Under the pieces are notes generated by a model, which did no database searches, was not told the DNA's origin, and saw only the letters and a program-made list of their open reading frames with translations. 64,000 nucleotides of DNA, taken from the NCBI RefSeq assembly GCF_003260195.1, contig NZ_QEIH01000006.1, positions 372,001 to 436,000 of the forward strand, written 5' to 3'. This DNA comes from Lutibacter citreus. Its GTDB lineage: Bacteria > Bacteroidota > Bacteroidia > Flavobacteriales > Flavobacteriaceae. Below, piece by piece: positions 36,191-48,500 of this stretch; the stretch's first letter is position 1, and each line of letters opens with the position of its first letter. The translations under genes were made by a program, and so were the position numbers.

Positions 36191-38863
36191 CTACTTCTTT
36201 TTCAAAAAATAATAACCACTAAAAACTATTAACACAAAAAATAATAACCAGTAATAAGTATAGTTTGATTCTTTAACTGGAGAGATTTCTCCCATATAAA
36301 TAAAACTTGCCCAATAATAAGGTGATTTTTTAGAGTTTGAAATATTTTTATCTTTTAAATAATCTAATTTAGAAAGGTATAAAGCTGTTTCTTTACTTGA
36401 AACTTTTCTTAAATTTTTATAAAAACCAGACATCAATTTCTCGGTAGATTTATCATTCACTTTCCAAAGTGAAACAACTAAATTCTTTACTCCTGCAAAT
36501 GAAAAACCTCTTGCTAAACTCATAGCTCCTTCGCCTTTTCTTAGCTTTCCTATACCGGTTTCACATGCACTTAAAACTACCAGATCCAAATTTAATTTAT
36601 ATCCATAAATCTCAGATAAAAATAAAGTATTGTTATAAAACTCTATTGAAGGAAGTGAGTTATACCCTCCCGCAGTTGCATGTGTTGACAAATGTAAAAT
36701 AGAATATTCTTTATTGAGCTTGTTAAATAATTCTTTTGAAGCATCTTTATAAAGTAAAAACTCACCATCAATTTCCCTTTCTATACTTTTAGCTTCTTGT
36801 TCTGTATAACTCAGCTCGGCCAAACCTCTATGATTGTTTTTAAAAACAGGGAAAAACCCAAGTAACTTTTGTTGTTCGTTATACCTAAATTTTAAATCAT
36901 TTAAAAGAATTGTAGCAGAATAAGCATAACTAATATTTGAGGTTTTTAAGAAATAAGGCAATTTTTCAAAATTAGTTATTTCACTTTTCTCTGTTAAAAG
37001 AGCATCAAATGGAATAAAAGAAAAAATACCATCTGGAATTAATAAAATATTTCCCGGTACTTTATTTGGAAATAATTTAGTGTAAATTTTATGTGCCAAC
37101 ACCCTATATTCCTTAATGTTATTTTGAATAGCAGATCCTCTTTCATCAGAAAACAGTGCTATAAATTTGGTTATTTGATTTACAAATTCAGTGCTTTTTT
37201 CTATTCTTAACATTGAAATTTGTTTATTTTGTGAAACTGAAAACATATAAAAATAGGTATCCCCTTCAAAAAACTCCATTAAAAGTTGATCTTCTAGTAA
37301 AACTTCATTGAGTATCTTATTTAAAGAAACCTTTTTCTTAACAGATTTTAAACTTGGATATTTAAAGTCTATTTTCTGTTGTAAAAGTTGAAATTTATTG
37401 GAAATCGCTTCTCGTTCTGCGGTTAATGTAGTAAGGTTTTGAATATTGGCTTTATTTCCTTTTAATTGCCCAAGAGCTATTTTAGTATTTAATTGCGCTT
37501 TTTTCAGTAACAAAATTTTCTCCTTAACAAACAAGGTATCACCACTAAAATCTGATTTACTTAAAGACAATTCTTTATTTTCTAAAAGCACTCTAGATTT
37601 TGTTTCTTCAGAAAAATAAAACGCTTTTTCAACCCAACTAATATTACCCGATTCTTTATAAAGTGCATAACATAATTCTATACAATCTTCACTCCTTTTT
37701 CTATTTTCTTGTTGCTGTAATAATTTAGAATTTTGATTTAAATAGGTACTTCTCAATTCATCTTCAATTAAAAAAGACAACTGATAATTTTGTAATGCTT
37801 CTGAAAATTCACCAAAACTCGCCAATACTTTTGCTCTACCATCAAAGGCTACTTTTAGTGTGTTTTCTGGATAAAAATAAACTGTTTTAGGATTCTCATA
37901 AATGGTGCTTGGCTTATAATTTGGCAATAATATTTCGATTGCTTTTTGATAATTTCTTAACGCATTTTCTAAATTATTTTGCAATCTATAAACTTCTCCT
38001 ATTTGGTTTAATATTTTAGCAATTTCACGATTATTACTGCTATAATACTTTTTTGAATATTCTAAAGCAACTTCAAACTCGGATAACGCAATATCAAATA
38101 TTCCTTTATTTAAATAACACCCACCTAAAGTATTTGCGTTTCTAATAGTTACCGAAACATCTTTATTTTTATTGATTTTATTAGAAATTGAAATATACTT
38201 TTTACAATTTTCAAAATCCTTTAAAAGAAGGTAATTAATAGCTAAATCTGAATTTATTTTAGCCTTTTGCTCAGCTGAGTTAATAGCTGATACAGCCTCC
38301 TTTAAAAGCTTAATAGCCTGGTTAAATTGCCCTTTAACACGATAAGCAGCGGCTAAATTTAAATAAGACGCCCCTAATTGATCCTTTCTGTTGTTTTTTA
38401 TAGAATTTTCAATTGATACTTTTAAAATATCTTCTGCTCTTTCCACATCACCTAAACGAGTATAATTATTTGCCAATGGTTTTAAGCAGAATTCAATAAT
38501 GTCATAGTTTATATTATTATTTTTATAAAATGAATATGCTTTTTCATAATAATCAATTGATTGATTTATAAACCCAAATTGCTTTAACTGAAATGCATAA
38601 TTAATATAGAAATATAATTTAGCAACTGATTCTTTAGATGAATTGGCATCTCGCCATAATCCGGTCTCTAAATTTTTGAATATTTTTAAGTTTTCAACAG
38701 ATGGATTAATAACAAATTCATCTAAATGAGCATAAATATACTCTGAATAATTGTCTTGGCTTTTTAAGTTATCAACTTGAAGTTGAAAGGAATTATTGAG
38801 TTGTTGCGCTACACTAAAAATAACGTTGAGTAGAAGTAATAAAACAACCCATTTTTTACGCAT
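36191..38863 (-). CDS. TPR-repeat CHAT-domain protease
   Basis: An 890-residue envelope protein. It has a signal peptide (KKWVVLLLLLNVIFSVAQ) and about eight TPR repeats up to roughly residue 400 (for example AASYLNLAAAYRVKGQFNQA and REIAKILNQIGEVYRLQNNL). A helical linker and a C-terminal CHAT caspase-like domain follow, with the catalytic His in ILHLSTHATAGG and Cys in VVLSACETGIG. The final segment is a membrane helix (WLLFFVLIVFSGYYFLKKK). The ATG is preferred over a TTG seven codons upstream, because it starts nine bases after the preceding gene's stop and begins a clean signal peptide. Peptidase activity is inferred; no partner target is visible. Confidence 0.86.
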   Translation of the reverse strand: MRKKWVVLLLLLNVIFSVAQQLNNSFQLQVDNLKSQDNYSEYIYAHLDEFVINPSVENLKIFKNLETGLWRDANSSKESVAKLYFYINYAFQLKQFGFINQSIDYYEKAYSFYKNNNINYDIIEFCLKPLANNYTRLGDVERAEDILKVSIENSIKNNRKDQLGASYLNLAAAYRVKGQFNQAIKLLKEAVSAINSAEQKAKINSDLAINYLLLKDFENCKKYISISNKINKNKDVSVTIRNANTLGGCYLNKGIFDIALSEFEVALEYSKKYYSSNNREIAKILNQIGEVYRLQNNLENALRNYQKAIEILLPNYKPSTIYENPKTVYFYPENTLKVAFDGRAKVLASFGEFSEALQNYQLSFLIEDELRSTYLNQNSKLLQQQENRKRSEDCIELCYALYKESGNISWVEKAFYFSEETKSRVLLENKELSLSKSDFSGDTLFVKEKILLLKKAQLNTKIALGQLKGNKANIQNLTTLTAEREAISNKFQLLQQKIDFKYPSLKSVKKKVSLNKILNEVLLEDQLLMEFFEGDTYFYMFSVSQNKQISMLRIEKSTEFVNQITKFIALFSDERGSAIQNNIKEYRVLAHKIYTKLFPNKVPGNILLIPDGIFSFIPFDALLTEKSEITNFEKLPYFLKTSNISYAYSATILLNDLKFRYNEQQKLLGFFPVFKNNHRGLAELSYTEQEAKSIEREIDGEFLLYKDASKELFNKLNKEYSILHLSTHATAGGYNSLPSIEFYNNTLFLSEIYGYKLNLDLVVLSACETGIGKLRKGEGAMSLARGFSFAGVKNLVVSLWKVNDKSTEKLMSGFYKNLRKVSSKETALYLSKLDYLKDKNISNSKKSPYYWASFIYMGEISPVKESNYTYYWLLFFVLIVFSGYYFLKKK

Positions 38864-38871
38864 AACAATTC

Positions 38872-40872
38872 TTATAATTTCCAAATTACATAAAAATGGA
38901 GTTGTGAATTAGGCTCATTAAAATTGTAAATATAACGTGCCCCAATACTAGGTCCAATTCGTGAAGCTCCAATTGTTATATCACCAAAAAGTCCATATTT
39001 AATATCTGATAAAGGATTATTTTCTGATGTAGTTGTTGTTGATGAAGCAGCTTCAATTAATTTTCCTTGCTCATTATTACTAATTAATGTGTAATATTCT
39101 GTTTTAATTTCAGATTCAGTTTCATTAGAAATATCTAATGATATCTGCGGACCTACACCCAATCCAATTACTCCGTTTAAATTATATCGAAATGAAACTG
39201 GGACTACATCAATATTTATTTTTGTAGTTATTATATTTCTGTCTTCCACTTTTAAAACTCGGTCAAAACCGGTTCCATCAGGGAGTTCAAGTACATCAAC
39301 CTGCTCATTAGCGCTAGATATTTCCTTTATTTCATGGTTACCAACCATTAATTCAGCTTGTAAATATTTTTTATAAGATTTATAAGGAGAAATAGTTGCC
39401 CCCACAAAATAACTTTTTGAATCGTTTAAATTTGGAAAACTATTATAACCTGCTTTCACACCAATTGAAATTCCTGGAGAAAATCTTGAAGTTGAAGTGT
39501 TAGTTATAATAGGTTCATTTTTATCGAAAATGATAGATGTTTTACTTTTTGAAGATTCTTTATGAAATTTTTTACCAAATTTTAATGAATATTTCACAAA
39601 ACCCTTGGTTGAATCTTTTTCTTGAACTCCTTTTTGCTCAGTACCTGGTAAATAAATGTTTTTAAATTGAAAAGATATTTTATCTTTTGAGATAATAGTA
39701 TCCAAACAACTATAGCGAACTTCTTTCTCATCAGGACAAATTGGACATTTCGGATACATATCCACCACCTTTAAACTAGTTTTATCCAACATCTTAGGTA
39801 TTTCCACATTTAATTTAATTAAACGCGCTGGTCCTTCCCCATTATTTTGAAATCTAACTTTATATTTTAACCTTTTAAACCGAACCAATCTATAATTTAA
39901 ACGAGTATCATATACGGCCATTTTATTAGGATCATGAGACGTTACAATTTCCATTTCTTTTGTTAATACTTTATGCTCATCCATTCCTCTTTCTGGAACA
40001 TAAACACTTCTTATTGAAATTACAGCGCTCGTATCTTTTAACATTTCTGGTGTAGTTTTAAATGTAAAAAACATATTGCGATCTTCATTAGGCTCCATAT
40101 CGTTAAAATCATAAACTTTTACACTGTTATAATATGCCTTAGAATCTTCTAATGTTAACGGTAAGTTTTGTTTTAAAGAATCTGTAACTATTAAGTTTGC
40201 ATCCATAAAAGTTGAAATACCGGTAGTTTGAATAAGTTCATCCTTTGAAATTGAATTATATTTAGAAGCTATTATACCTTCTTCAACCTCAATCTCGTTA
40301 TTGTATAATCTAGCGTCAATTAATTCAAAGTTTTTACTTTTATACTTTTTCTCATTAAAAAAAAGATATAGCTTACCTTTAGTTGCGTAATCTTTATCAT
40401 TGCCATAGCTAACTACCATTTGAATTTCTTCATCAGGTACTGGCTCTCTATTGGTTTGAAGTCTAAATCCATTAAAGGCGCTTACTAAATTATGTCCTGA
40501 ATTTAAATCTGTAGTAGTTTCACTAGATAAAACAGCAACTTCTTTTGGTCTTGTAGTTGGCGGCTTACCATCATCATAATTATTTGTTATTGATAATTGA
40601 ACTTTATAATTACCTTTTTCTTTATATGAATGTTTTGGTTCTTTAGAAAAACTATAATCACCATCTCCAAACTCCCAATAATAAGTATAAAATGCTTTTG
40701 GAGCTCCCGCTATTTGATTTAATATAGGTGTATCTGCATTAAATAAAACTTGATTTCCATTAGTATTGTACACAATTTTTGCGGTTCTAATTATTGTATC
40801 ATTTTCAACAGTTTGTGCATTTGCAGAATAAAAAAACAACATTAAAACTATAAATATCAATCTACTTTTCAT
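38872..40872 (-). CDS. PKD-domain protein with C-terminal outer-membrane barrel
   Basis: 666 residues starting MKSRLIFIVLMLFFYSANAQ, a signal peptide. A longer in-frame start would run through the neighbouring terminator hairpin and is rejected. A PKD domain follows (about 40-115; YYWEFGDGDYSFSKEPKHSY). The middle has a conserved-repeat-like domain (about 335-460; YKVRFQNNGEGPARLIKLNV) with a CPICPDE cysteine pair. The last 180 residues look like a beta-barrel ending IYNFNEPNSQLHFYVIWKL. The CHAT gene follows after eight bases, so the two probably work together at the outer membrane. Function unknown. Confidence 0.75.
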   Translation of the reverse strand: MKSRLIFIVLMLFFYSANAQTVENDTIIRTAKIVYNTNGNQVLFNADTPILNQIAGAPKAFYTYYWEFGDGDYSFSKEPKHSYKEKGNYKVQLSITNNYDDGKPPTTRPKEVAVLSSETTTDLNSGHNLVSAFNGFRLQTNREPVPDEEIQMVVSYGNDKDYATKGKLYLFFNEKKYKSKNFELIDARLYNNEIEVEEGIIASKYNSISKDELIQTTGISTFMDANLIVTDSLKQNLPLTLEDSKAYYNSVKVYDFNDMEPNEDRNMFFTFKTTPEMLKDTSAVISIRSVYVPERGMDEHKVLTKEMEIVTSHDPNKMAVYDTRLNYRLVRFKRLKYKVRFQNNGEGPARLIKLNVEIPKMLDKTSLKVVDMYPKCPICPDEKEVRYSCLDTIISKDKISFQFKNIYLPGTEQKGVQEKDSTKGFVKYSLKFGKKFHKESSKSKTSIIFDKNEPIITNTSTSRFSPGISIGVKAGYNSFPNLNDSKSYFVGATISPYKSYKKYLQAELMVGNHEIKEISSANEQVDVLELPDGTGFDRVLKVEDRNIITTKINIDVVPVSFRYNLNGVIGLGVGPQISLDISNETESEIKTEYYTLISNNEQGKLIEAASSTTTTSENNPLSDIKYGLFGDITIGASRIGPSIGARYIYNFNEPNSQLHFYVIWKL

Positions 40873-40934
40873 AAAACACCTTTTAACAAATATAAAAAAA
40901 CATTCCACATTATCGGTTAAAGTGATTAATAAGC

Positions 40935-40970
40935 AAAAAAAAAGACCGTTTTTAAAAACAGTCTTTTTTT
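40935..40970 (-). terminator. Terminator of tonB, within an A/T-flanked hairpin
   Basis: A7-GAC-x-GTTTTT pairs with AAAAAC-x-GTC-T7, one mismatch, 20 bases past the tonB stop. It has a T-run in either direction. Confidence 0.85.
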
Positions 40971-40989
40971 TATTATTCAAATTTTTTAT

Positions 40990-41709
40990 CTATTCAACTT
41001 TAAAAGCAATAGGTAAACTATATTTTACACCAACAGGTCTTCCTCTTTGTTTCCCTGGTATCATTTTTGGCAATAAATTTACAACTCTAATTGCTTCTTC
41101 TTGCAATCTCTTATGAGGTGCACGAGCCATTACATCTGTAATATTACCAGATTTATCAATTTTAAACATTACAAAAATACGCTTAACTCCAGGAGCTAAA
41201 CCTAAATCTGATGCTAAATCTGCATTAAACTTTTTATTAACGTGTTTTGTTATTTTTTCTTGAAGACAAGCTCTTAATTGTGCTTTACTTCCTTTACAAC
41301 CTGGAAATACTGGTACATCCTCAATAATTGCGAACGGTACATCCTCAATTACTTCTTCAACTTCTTCAACTTCAATAATTTCTTCAACTTCAACTGCTTC
41401 ATTTTCATCAGTTTCAGTAGATTCAATTACTGTCTCTTCAACCTCTACCTCATCTTCAACAACTTCAATTTTATCTGGAGTTGGTGGTGGTGGAGTTTTT
41501 GGCTCTGGCGGCTTCACTTGTTCAATCTCAATGGTCTGTTCTTCATCGTCCATATTTAAAACTACTGGTCCAAGATCGGCAATTACCCTATCGTATGTTT
41601 TCTTTTCAATGGCTAAATAAACCACCAATAAAGCTAAAACTAAACCTAGTTGCATAAATATTTTGCTGTAGTTCTCTAGATTTGCTTTTGGATTCTTTTT
41701 AATCTGCAT
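40990..41709 (-). CDS. TonB family energy transducer
   Basis: A 239-residue inner-membrane protein that couples the proton gradient to outer-membrane receptors. One helix lies near residues 17-35 (IFMQLGLVLALLVVYLAIEK). The periplasmic linker has a short proline run (PPEPKTPPPPTPDK) and then an unusually acidic Glu/Val stretch to about residue 125. The C-terminal TonB domain (about 130-239) has VFPGCKGSKAQLRACLQEKI and GNITDVMARAPHKRLQEEAI, ending in the typical PIAFKVE strand. It lies downstream of vanZ in the conserved sprA neighbourhood. Confidence 0.9.
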   Translation of the reverse strand: MQIKKNPKANLENYSKIFMQLGLVLALLVVYLAIEKKTYDRVIADLGPVVLNMDDEEQTIEIEQVKPPEPKTPPPPTPDKIEVVEDEVEVEETVIESTETDENEAVEVEEIIEVEEVEEVIEDVPFAIIEDVPVFPGCKGSKAQLRACLQEKITKHVNKKFNADLASDLGLAPGVKRIFVMFKIDKSGNITDVMARAPHKRLQEEAIRVVNLLPKMIPGKQRGRPVGVKYSLPIAFKVE

Positions 41710-41773
41710 CTGTAAAATATTTTATAGTTTGCTAATTTAATAATTTTAAAACAACTTTTGCAATAATATGATT

Positions 41774-42142
41774 CTATTTAAAAACTTTTTTTTGTAAGAT
41801 ATAATTAAAAATTAAAAACGCGGTAAAAACACCAATAAAATTCGCTAATATATCTATTAAATCAAATTGTCTATTTACTGTAAATAGATATTGAATGACT
41901 TCAATAATTATGCCATATAACAATACCAATCCAGATATTAACAATGTAACTTTCAGTTTTTTACCTTTACGCTTAAAAACTAACAAAAAAAATAGGTTAA
42001 GTAAAAAATAGGCCGTTAAGTGTATTAACTTATCTGAAACATGAATACGCTCAGGTAAACTACTACCAGCAGAAATTAAACTTCCCCAACCTATTAAAAA
42101 GGTTAAGATTATTGCCCCAAAAAAGTAAAACTTACGCTCCAA
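41774..42142 (-). CDS. VanZ-like membrane protein
   Basis: 122 residues with four predicted helices. The VanZ-family pattern shows in [20 protein letters not shown] and [20 protein letters not shown], with the DxxxN motif continuing as DILANFIG. The family's role is unclear outside teicoplanin resistance; a lipid or envelope function is usual guesswork. Its start overlaps the gcvH end by 11 bases. Confidence 0.82.
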   Translation of the reverse strand: MERKFYFFGAIILTFLIGWGSLISAGSSLPERIHVSDKLIHLTAYFLLNLFFLLVFKRKGKKLKVTLLISGLVLLYGIIIEVIQYLFTVNRQFDLIDILANFIGVFTAFLIFNYILQKKVFK

Positions 42143-42512
42143 TTAGTTCTGAATACTGTTCTGAAGTAAGTAATTGATCAATTTGAGAAGCGTCTGAGAT
42201 TGATATTTTAATCATCCAACCATCTCCATAAGGATCTGAATTTACTTTTTCTGGTTCATCTTCCAGTTCTTCATTAAACGTTGTTACCTCGCCTGATAAT
42301 GGCATAAATAAATCTGAAACTGTTTTAACCGCTTCTACGGATCCAAACACCTCATCTTTTTCTACTGAATCATCAACTGTATCAACATCTACATAAACAA
42401 TATCACCTAATTCGCTTTGCGCAAAATGTGTAATACCAATTGTTGCTACATCTCCTTCTATTCTAACCCATTCGTGGTCTTTTGTGTATTTTAATTCTGT
42501 TGGAACACTCAT
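42132..42512 (-). CDS. gcvH: Glycine cleavage system H protein
   Basis: Lipoyl carrier that shuttles the aminomethyl group among the P, T and L proteins of glycine cleavage. 126 residues, normal length, starting [20 protein letters not shown]. The lipoylated lysine is in [20 protein letters not shown]. The other gcv genes are not in the window. It sits just after sprA, a linkage often seen in flavobacteria. Confidence 0.96.
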   Translation of the reverse strand: MSVPTELKYTKDHEWVRIEGDVATIGITHFAQSELGDIVYVDVDTVDDSVEKDEVFGSVEAVKTVSDLFMPLSGEVTTFNEELEDEPEKVNSDPYGDGWMIKISISDASQIDQLLTSEQYSELIGA

Positions 42513-42538
42513 TTTATTATATTTATTATTATACTTAG

Positions 42539-45500
42539 TTAATTTCCTAAAACATATCTTACGCTTAACCCAGAACTAACTGATTGTCTTGGAAAAGTTG
42601 TTGATATTGCATATTTTGAAGAACTTTGATCGAAGTAAAAAGATGCTGTTAAATTTTTATTAATTGCATAATCTGCAAAAAACTTAAAAGACAACAATCT
42701 TTGACCTCCTGTTACTTGGTTATTATCTTCATCTATAGCTCTTATTACTGTTATATTATCTCTTAAAGATAAATCAGCTCTTAAATCTAAATCTCCTTTT
42801 AATTTAGTTAATTTCCCTCCAAATCTCAATTTCATTGCCAAGTCTTTAATCCTATATCCCATTCCAATCACATATTCAGTTCCTTTCATTTGTGTTATAG
42901 TATTATTATTGAAATTTAAAGTAAGTCTTCTATCCTTATCTATTCGTCCAGAAAATGAAATTGAGTTTTTCATTTTCATATCAACTTTTAAAAGCGGACT
43001 AAACTCTTCAATTAAATCTACACTTGTAAACAAGGTTTTATTATAAAAATTACCCACTAAATCTGTTTCAGCAAATGGATCATTTTCATTATAATCCATA
43101 TTATTACTAAAACTTAAGATAGAATATCTAGAATCATAACTATTAGACAATGAGAAACTTCTAAAGTTTTCTTTAAACCAATCTAACTTCATTAATCCTT
43201 TATAATTAACTTGCCAACTAGGGATTGGAACATCTCTAAAAGCTGTTAATTTAACGCTTTCTGCATCTTTACCTGTATAAGCGGCGATAAATGCAGGTAA
43301 TGAAACTTGCTGGCTTGTTTGTCCAAAACCATCTATTGGTTGTCCAGATTTTTGAGCTAATCGTTGAGCGATAATAACTCTATTTGCTTTAAATTTTTCA
43401 AAATTAGCATCGCTATTACTAAAAGCCGTATTTAACATATTGTAGCTAATCATAAAATTTCCAACCTCTGAAATTGGTGAATCGTTACTTAAAACATTAT
43501 CTACAACATCTAATTGCTGAGACGTGTTTTTTGTATATGTTTTATTTCCTCTCAATTCTATATCAAAATTCTCAAATGGCTCAACACTAATAGTCATATC
43601 AAATTTATTCATATGAGTACGGCTATAAGTTTTATTATAATATGGATCATCTTCACCTCTAGAAATTAACCACCCGTTTTCCATAGCTCGCTCCCTAATA
43701 TCTATTTGGCTCCCAAATACAAAACCTAATGATGGTGCAACCCCTCCATTATAATTATCCTGCCCCAAAAATCCTATTTCAGGAATATAACCAGGTAAAA
43801 AAGTTCCATTATTTTCTGAATAATTAAATCTCGCTTTTTTAACTGCTGTTATTAAATTATAAAAACCATCTTTAAATTTCTCTCCAGTAGATCTTCTTTT
43901 TTTGGATGTCTTAGACTGTGGTCTTTTTATAGCTGATTCTGGTTCTTTCTTAGATTTAGATTTCTTACTACTAAACAATCTTGTTAAACCAATATTTTTA
44001 TAAAACTTATTAAAATCTATATCAGTACCAAAGTTATGGGTATTAGAATTTTGAATAACATTACCAACCTTACTTACATAAGATTGTGATGCAGCCTGCC
44101 AATCAAAATCTGCTGTATATGTATAATCTGCATTAATAAAATCTAATAAAGGCAATTTATTTATTGGTAATTTATAAGTTCCATTTAATGATTGGTGATA
44201 ATGATCTGGCCTTCCTAAAGAGAAAAAATTATCGAAAATTTGAATATCATCAGCTGCAGTAAAATCATCATATATATTATTATTTGCTGCTCTAAAATTA
44301 AACTGTAATGATTTAGTTATATTATATCCAATGTTATAATCCCAATCAAACATAAAATAACGTTGTTTTAAAGTTGGTAATTGAGGTAAACCCTCAATTA
44401 AACTTCTAGACAATTGCTCATTATATGTTCTAAAAATATTAGAATTTACAGATACGGTTGATGGAATAAAATTAACATTTAAATCTTTTATAAATTTAAA
44501 ATACTTACTATTTAACGCTTCCCAATTTTTAAAAGGCTCAAGACTTTTTGGTTCAAAACTATAATTATAATTGGCCGATGCTCTAACATTTTGATCAACA
44601 TATTTTTCTACATTGTAATCTCTATGAAATGTTTCATTAAAAGCATAGGATACTGATAAATTTTCAACATTATAAAAACGTTGTTTCTTTTCAGAATTTG
44701 GATTAAATTCTTTTCGAACATTAATTAAACTAATGCTTTTACGTTTTGTATAATCTTGACTACTTTCTCTATTTGGGCTATTTTCAATAGTTGTATCTTC
44801 ATATAATACATCTTGATATTGTGAATCGTATTTTGGATCTTTAACCTCTTCTGAAACACTATAATTTAAAGGCAGTGATATTCCCCAAGTTTTTGGCAAT
44901 AACTTTCCAACATTAACATTGGTTATTAAATCGTATAATTTTGTATCTTCTTGGCTACGCTCATTAACTCTTTGTTCTATTCCTCCAAACCCTTTAGTTT
45001 CCATTCTTCCAGTAACAGCAACATCCGCAAAATCTGCAATATTTGCATCTGCACTAACAACTGCTGCCCATCCACCATCATTATCAAATCCGGCAACACG
45101 CATTTCATTAAACCAAACTTCCGCACTTTGACTTGAGTTAGATACGTTTTTAACACCCAACATTATTGTTTTAATATTGGATAAATTAGGACTTCCTTTT
45201 ACTCTAATTTCATACCCTTCTAATCCTTCAATTGGAGAAACAACCCCTTCTTCAGGGTAAATAGTACTTGGAGCAATACCTTCTTCAAATCTCAATAATT
45301 TTAATTCCCCTAAATATTCTAATAAAGCATTAACATTATTCTCTTCTGGCCAAATTTCTAATTCATCTGAAGCTCCATAATCTGAAATGGTAAGTAATTT
45401 TTCTATTTGATAGTAATTACTATTTAAATCACTACCCATTCTAATTATAGCTTTAAACTCATTATTTTGAATTTGCGGTCTTGTTTGAACTCCCTCAGCA

Positions 45501-48500
45501 TGTAAAAACAATTTTAAATGTTTGTACATCCTTAAATCTACTTTTACATTCTTGTACATTGCCCTTGTATCATTAGGCTCAAGATCTGTAACTTTTAATG
45601 ATAAAGATTGTTCATTTTGTTGTTGCAAAGTAGTACTACCTCTCAATATCTCTCTTGTTATTCCTGGAGGCAATACATATGGAATTGGATTTCTATCCTC
45701 ATTTTCTTGAATATTAACAACTCCTACTTCAAAATTTTGTAAATCATCTTTTGTTAAGTCTTGTGAAGGAACAATGTTTTCATCTAATGTTTTTGTAAAC
45801 CTTCTCCAATCTCCTCTTACAAGTTGAAGTTCTCCAAATCTTAAAACTATTGGCATTTTAAACTTGGTTAAAAACATTCGCATAAAACGAATTGAATTAA
45901 AACCAGTAATATCATTTACAACTTCGTCTGGTGTACTTACTTGAATTCTAAATTGCAACCATCTAGTTTGTTTAACACTACCATCTTGAAGGGTTACACT
46001 CACAGTTTTTTCATCAACAATATGGTTATTCCCAACTACTAAATCACTCTTATTTAAAGAAACTTTATATTGGTAATAACTCTCAACAGAATTCATTGTT
46101 TGATCCTTATTAATATCTTCCGTATCTGGATATGTTGTTGCCGATGTCGGGTAACTCTCAGTAGATAAGTTGTTTGTAGGTGAATTACCTTGAGTATTAT
46201 TATATTTCTTATATCTAGTTAATATAGAAGCATCTGTATTATCATATTCTGAAGATCTAAAATATTGGTAATTATCATTTGCTGGATCCGATCCAAAACT
46301 AGTACCAAACTTAGCTAATTCCTCTTCATCATTTAAACCATCAAAACCTATATCTTGATTTAATCGCTCATTATCATCATCACTAAATGCATATAATAAA
46401 GATTGATTTGTAGGTATTTTACCCCAAATTGTTTCATCTGTATTATTTGTACTCAACGGATCTTCTGGCAACCCATTTTCATACATTTTTCTTCCATCTT
46501 TTAAAACATCTTCCGAAATATTACCAAGATTAAAATACAAATCTCCAACTTGGTTAGATGGATCATTTGGATTCACATTTGTTGGTAATCCTTCTTCATT
46601 TGTAATTGAATAATTATCATATGGATCCATTAACCAAAACTGAATATATTCAACATTAGATTGCTCAAAGTTTGTAGTATTTAATGCTCTTGTAATTCCC
46701 CCCCATCTTTCTTCTGGGTTTGTAAATTTACCATTTGCATCTACATTACTTTTATCATAATTATAACTTCCTCTTTCATTTGGAAAGTATGCTAAATCAA
46801 AAGTTCTAACAATAGTACTCTGAGTTAAATCTAAATCTTGTTCTGGAAAAAGCTCCTCGTAACGCACTCTTCTAACTTCTGCACGAGATAATTCTGTATT
46901 ATCTATATTTCCTGGTTTTAATGAAGACCCTCCATAAAAAAGTGGATCTATAATATACCAAGATAATTTAGCTCTTTTATAACCATATGAAATATCTGAT
47001 GCATTTCCCCCTAAATCAAATTGTGTTTGATATTGAGGAGTACTTGCCATATGCCATTGTTGAATAGATTTAATTTCTAATGGTATTTGAGACCCTTCAA
47101 AATCATCTACATATGATGTAGCTTCACCATCTAATTCAATTCTACTTGGTGAACCTGGTTTTAGATATGCAAAATCTCCTCTTATAGAAAAATTTGACTC
47201 ATAATCCGTATCAATATTTGGTAATTTATTTGCAAGCTTTGTTAAAAAAGGAACTTCGGTTCCGTAATTTGCATTTAGTCCAAAAATGGTATTATTAATA
47301 GGTTCTTGTCCAAATAATGCTTTTTGAGTAATTGGCTTTTCATTTAAATTTAAAAATGTGGCACCCAATATAAATTTATCTGAAAATTTATGTTCTATAT
47401 CTACTCCAAAAAAACGTTTTGTTTGTAAATTAAATGCGGCATTATTTTCTACTGAAACATTAATAGGAGCATTTGAAGCCTCTAAACTAGGGTTTACAAT
47501 TTGCACTCTACCCATTTGGTAATCTACAACATAATCAACCCCTTCAACTAATTCTCTACCACCTGTTGTAACACGAACCGATCCTTGCGGAACGTTAAAT
47601 GCTCCTAATGGAATTCCACTAGAACTTTCAGATTTATGATATCCTTTTATTAAATATTTATCTTTTTCTTGATAGTTATTTCTAGCTTCAGATTGTGTAA
47701 TTTCATACAATTCATTAAAAATATATGTTTTATCAGCTGCGTCTGTTAATTTTGCTTCTAAATCACTACCAAATGGTTCAACGGTTGGAAAAATAATAAG
47801 TCCTTTTTCCGACAGAACTGTAGACCCTTCAACATAATCAAAATACCCATCACCTTCAGGAGTACTAAACTGACTTTGATCTAATCTATCAATATTTAAC
47901 AAATTTAAAAGCGTTCTATCTGATACACCAGCAGTTTGCGCATTTTGAAGCATATTTATTGAAACTCCTGTTGCATCATCTTGATATAAAAGCTCCAATC
48001 TAAACCCTTCTTGTTCCATTCTATACGTTTGAAGAGAGTATACATTTTTCATCATTAAATTCCACATAGGAATTTTTGTACTTATTATCTCACTACGCAA
48101 TAATTTTACAACAATATTATCTGGTGCAATTATTCCATCACTTGTAAATTCCCCTACTCGGTATATTTTTGATTCTCCACTAACAGTATATTCAAATGAA
48201 ACTGCCAAAACATCAGAATCTGCTAATCTTCTATTTAAAGAAATATATCCTAATTGTGGATGCAGTACAAATTCATCTGGTCTCAATTTAATTGCATTTT
48301 CTAAAACAGAATAATCTCTTCCCTGTTGCATTGCATAAGGAGATAACCCATTACCAACTGTTGAAATTTTTCTTACCGGATTAGATGCTACAAGTATTGA
48401 ATTTAAATCATTCGCCTCGTTCTCTGGATATTTAAAACCTGAAACTGGAGTAACATTGGCGGGACCAATATTAGTTACATCACCTTCTCCAATATCTGAT

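Noticed and set aside
40873-40980. Longer N-terminus for the PKD-barrel protein
   Set aside because: It would translate through the terminator hairpin at 40935-40970 and bury the signal peptide.
41278-41559. Asn/Phe-rich 93-residue plus-strand frame opposite tonB
   Set aside because: Its composition is the mirror of the acidic TonB linker; no homologue type or start signal.
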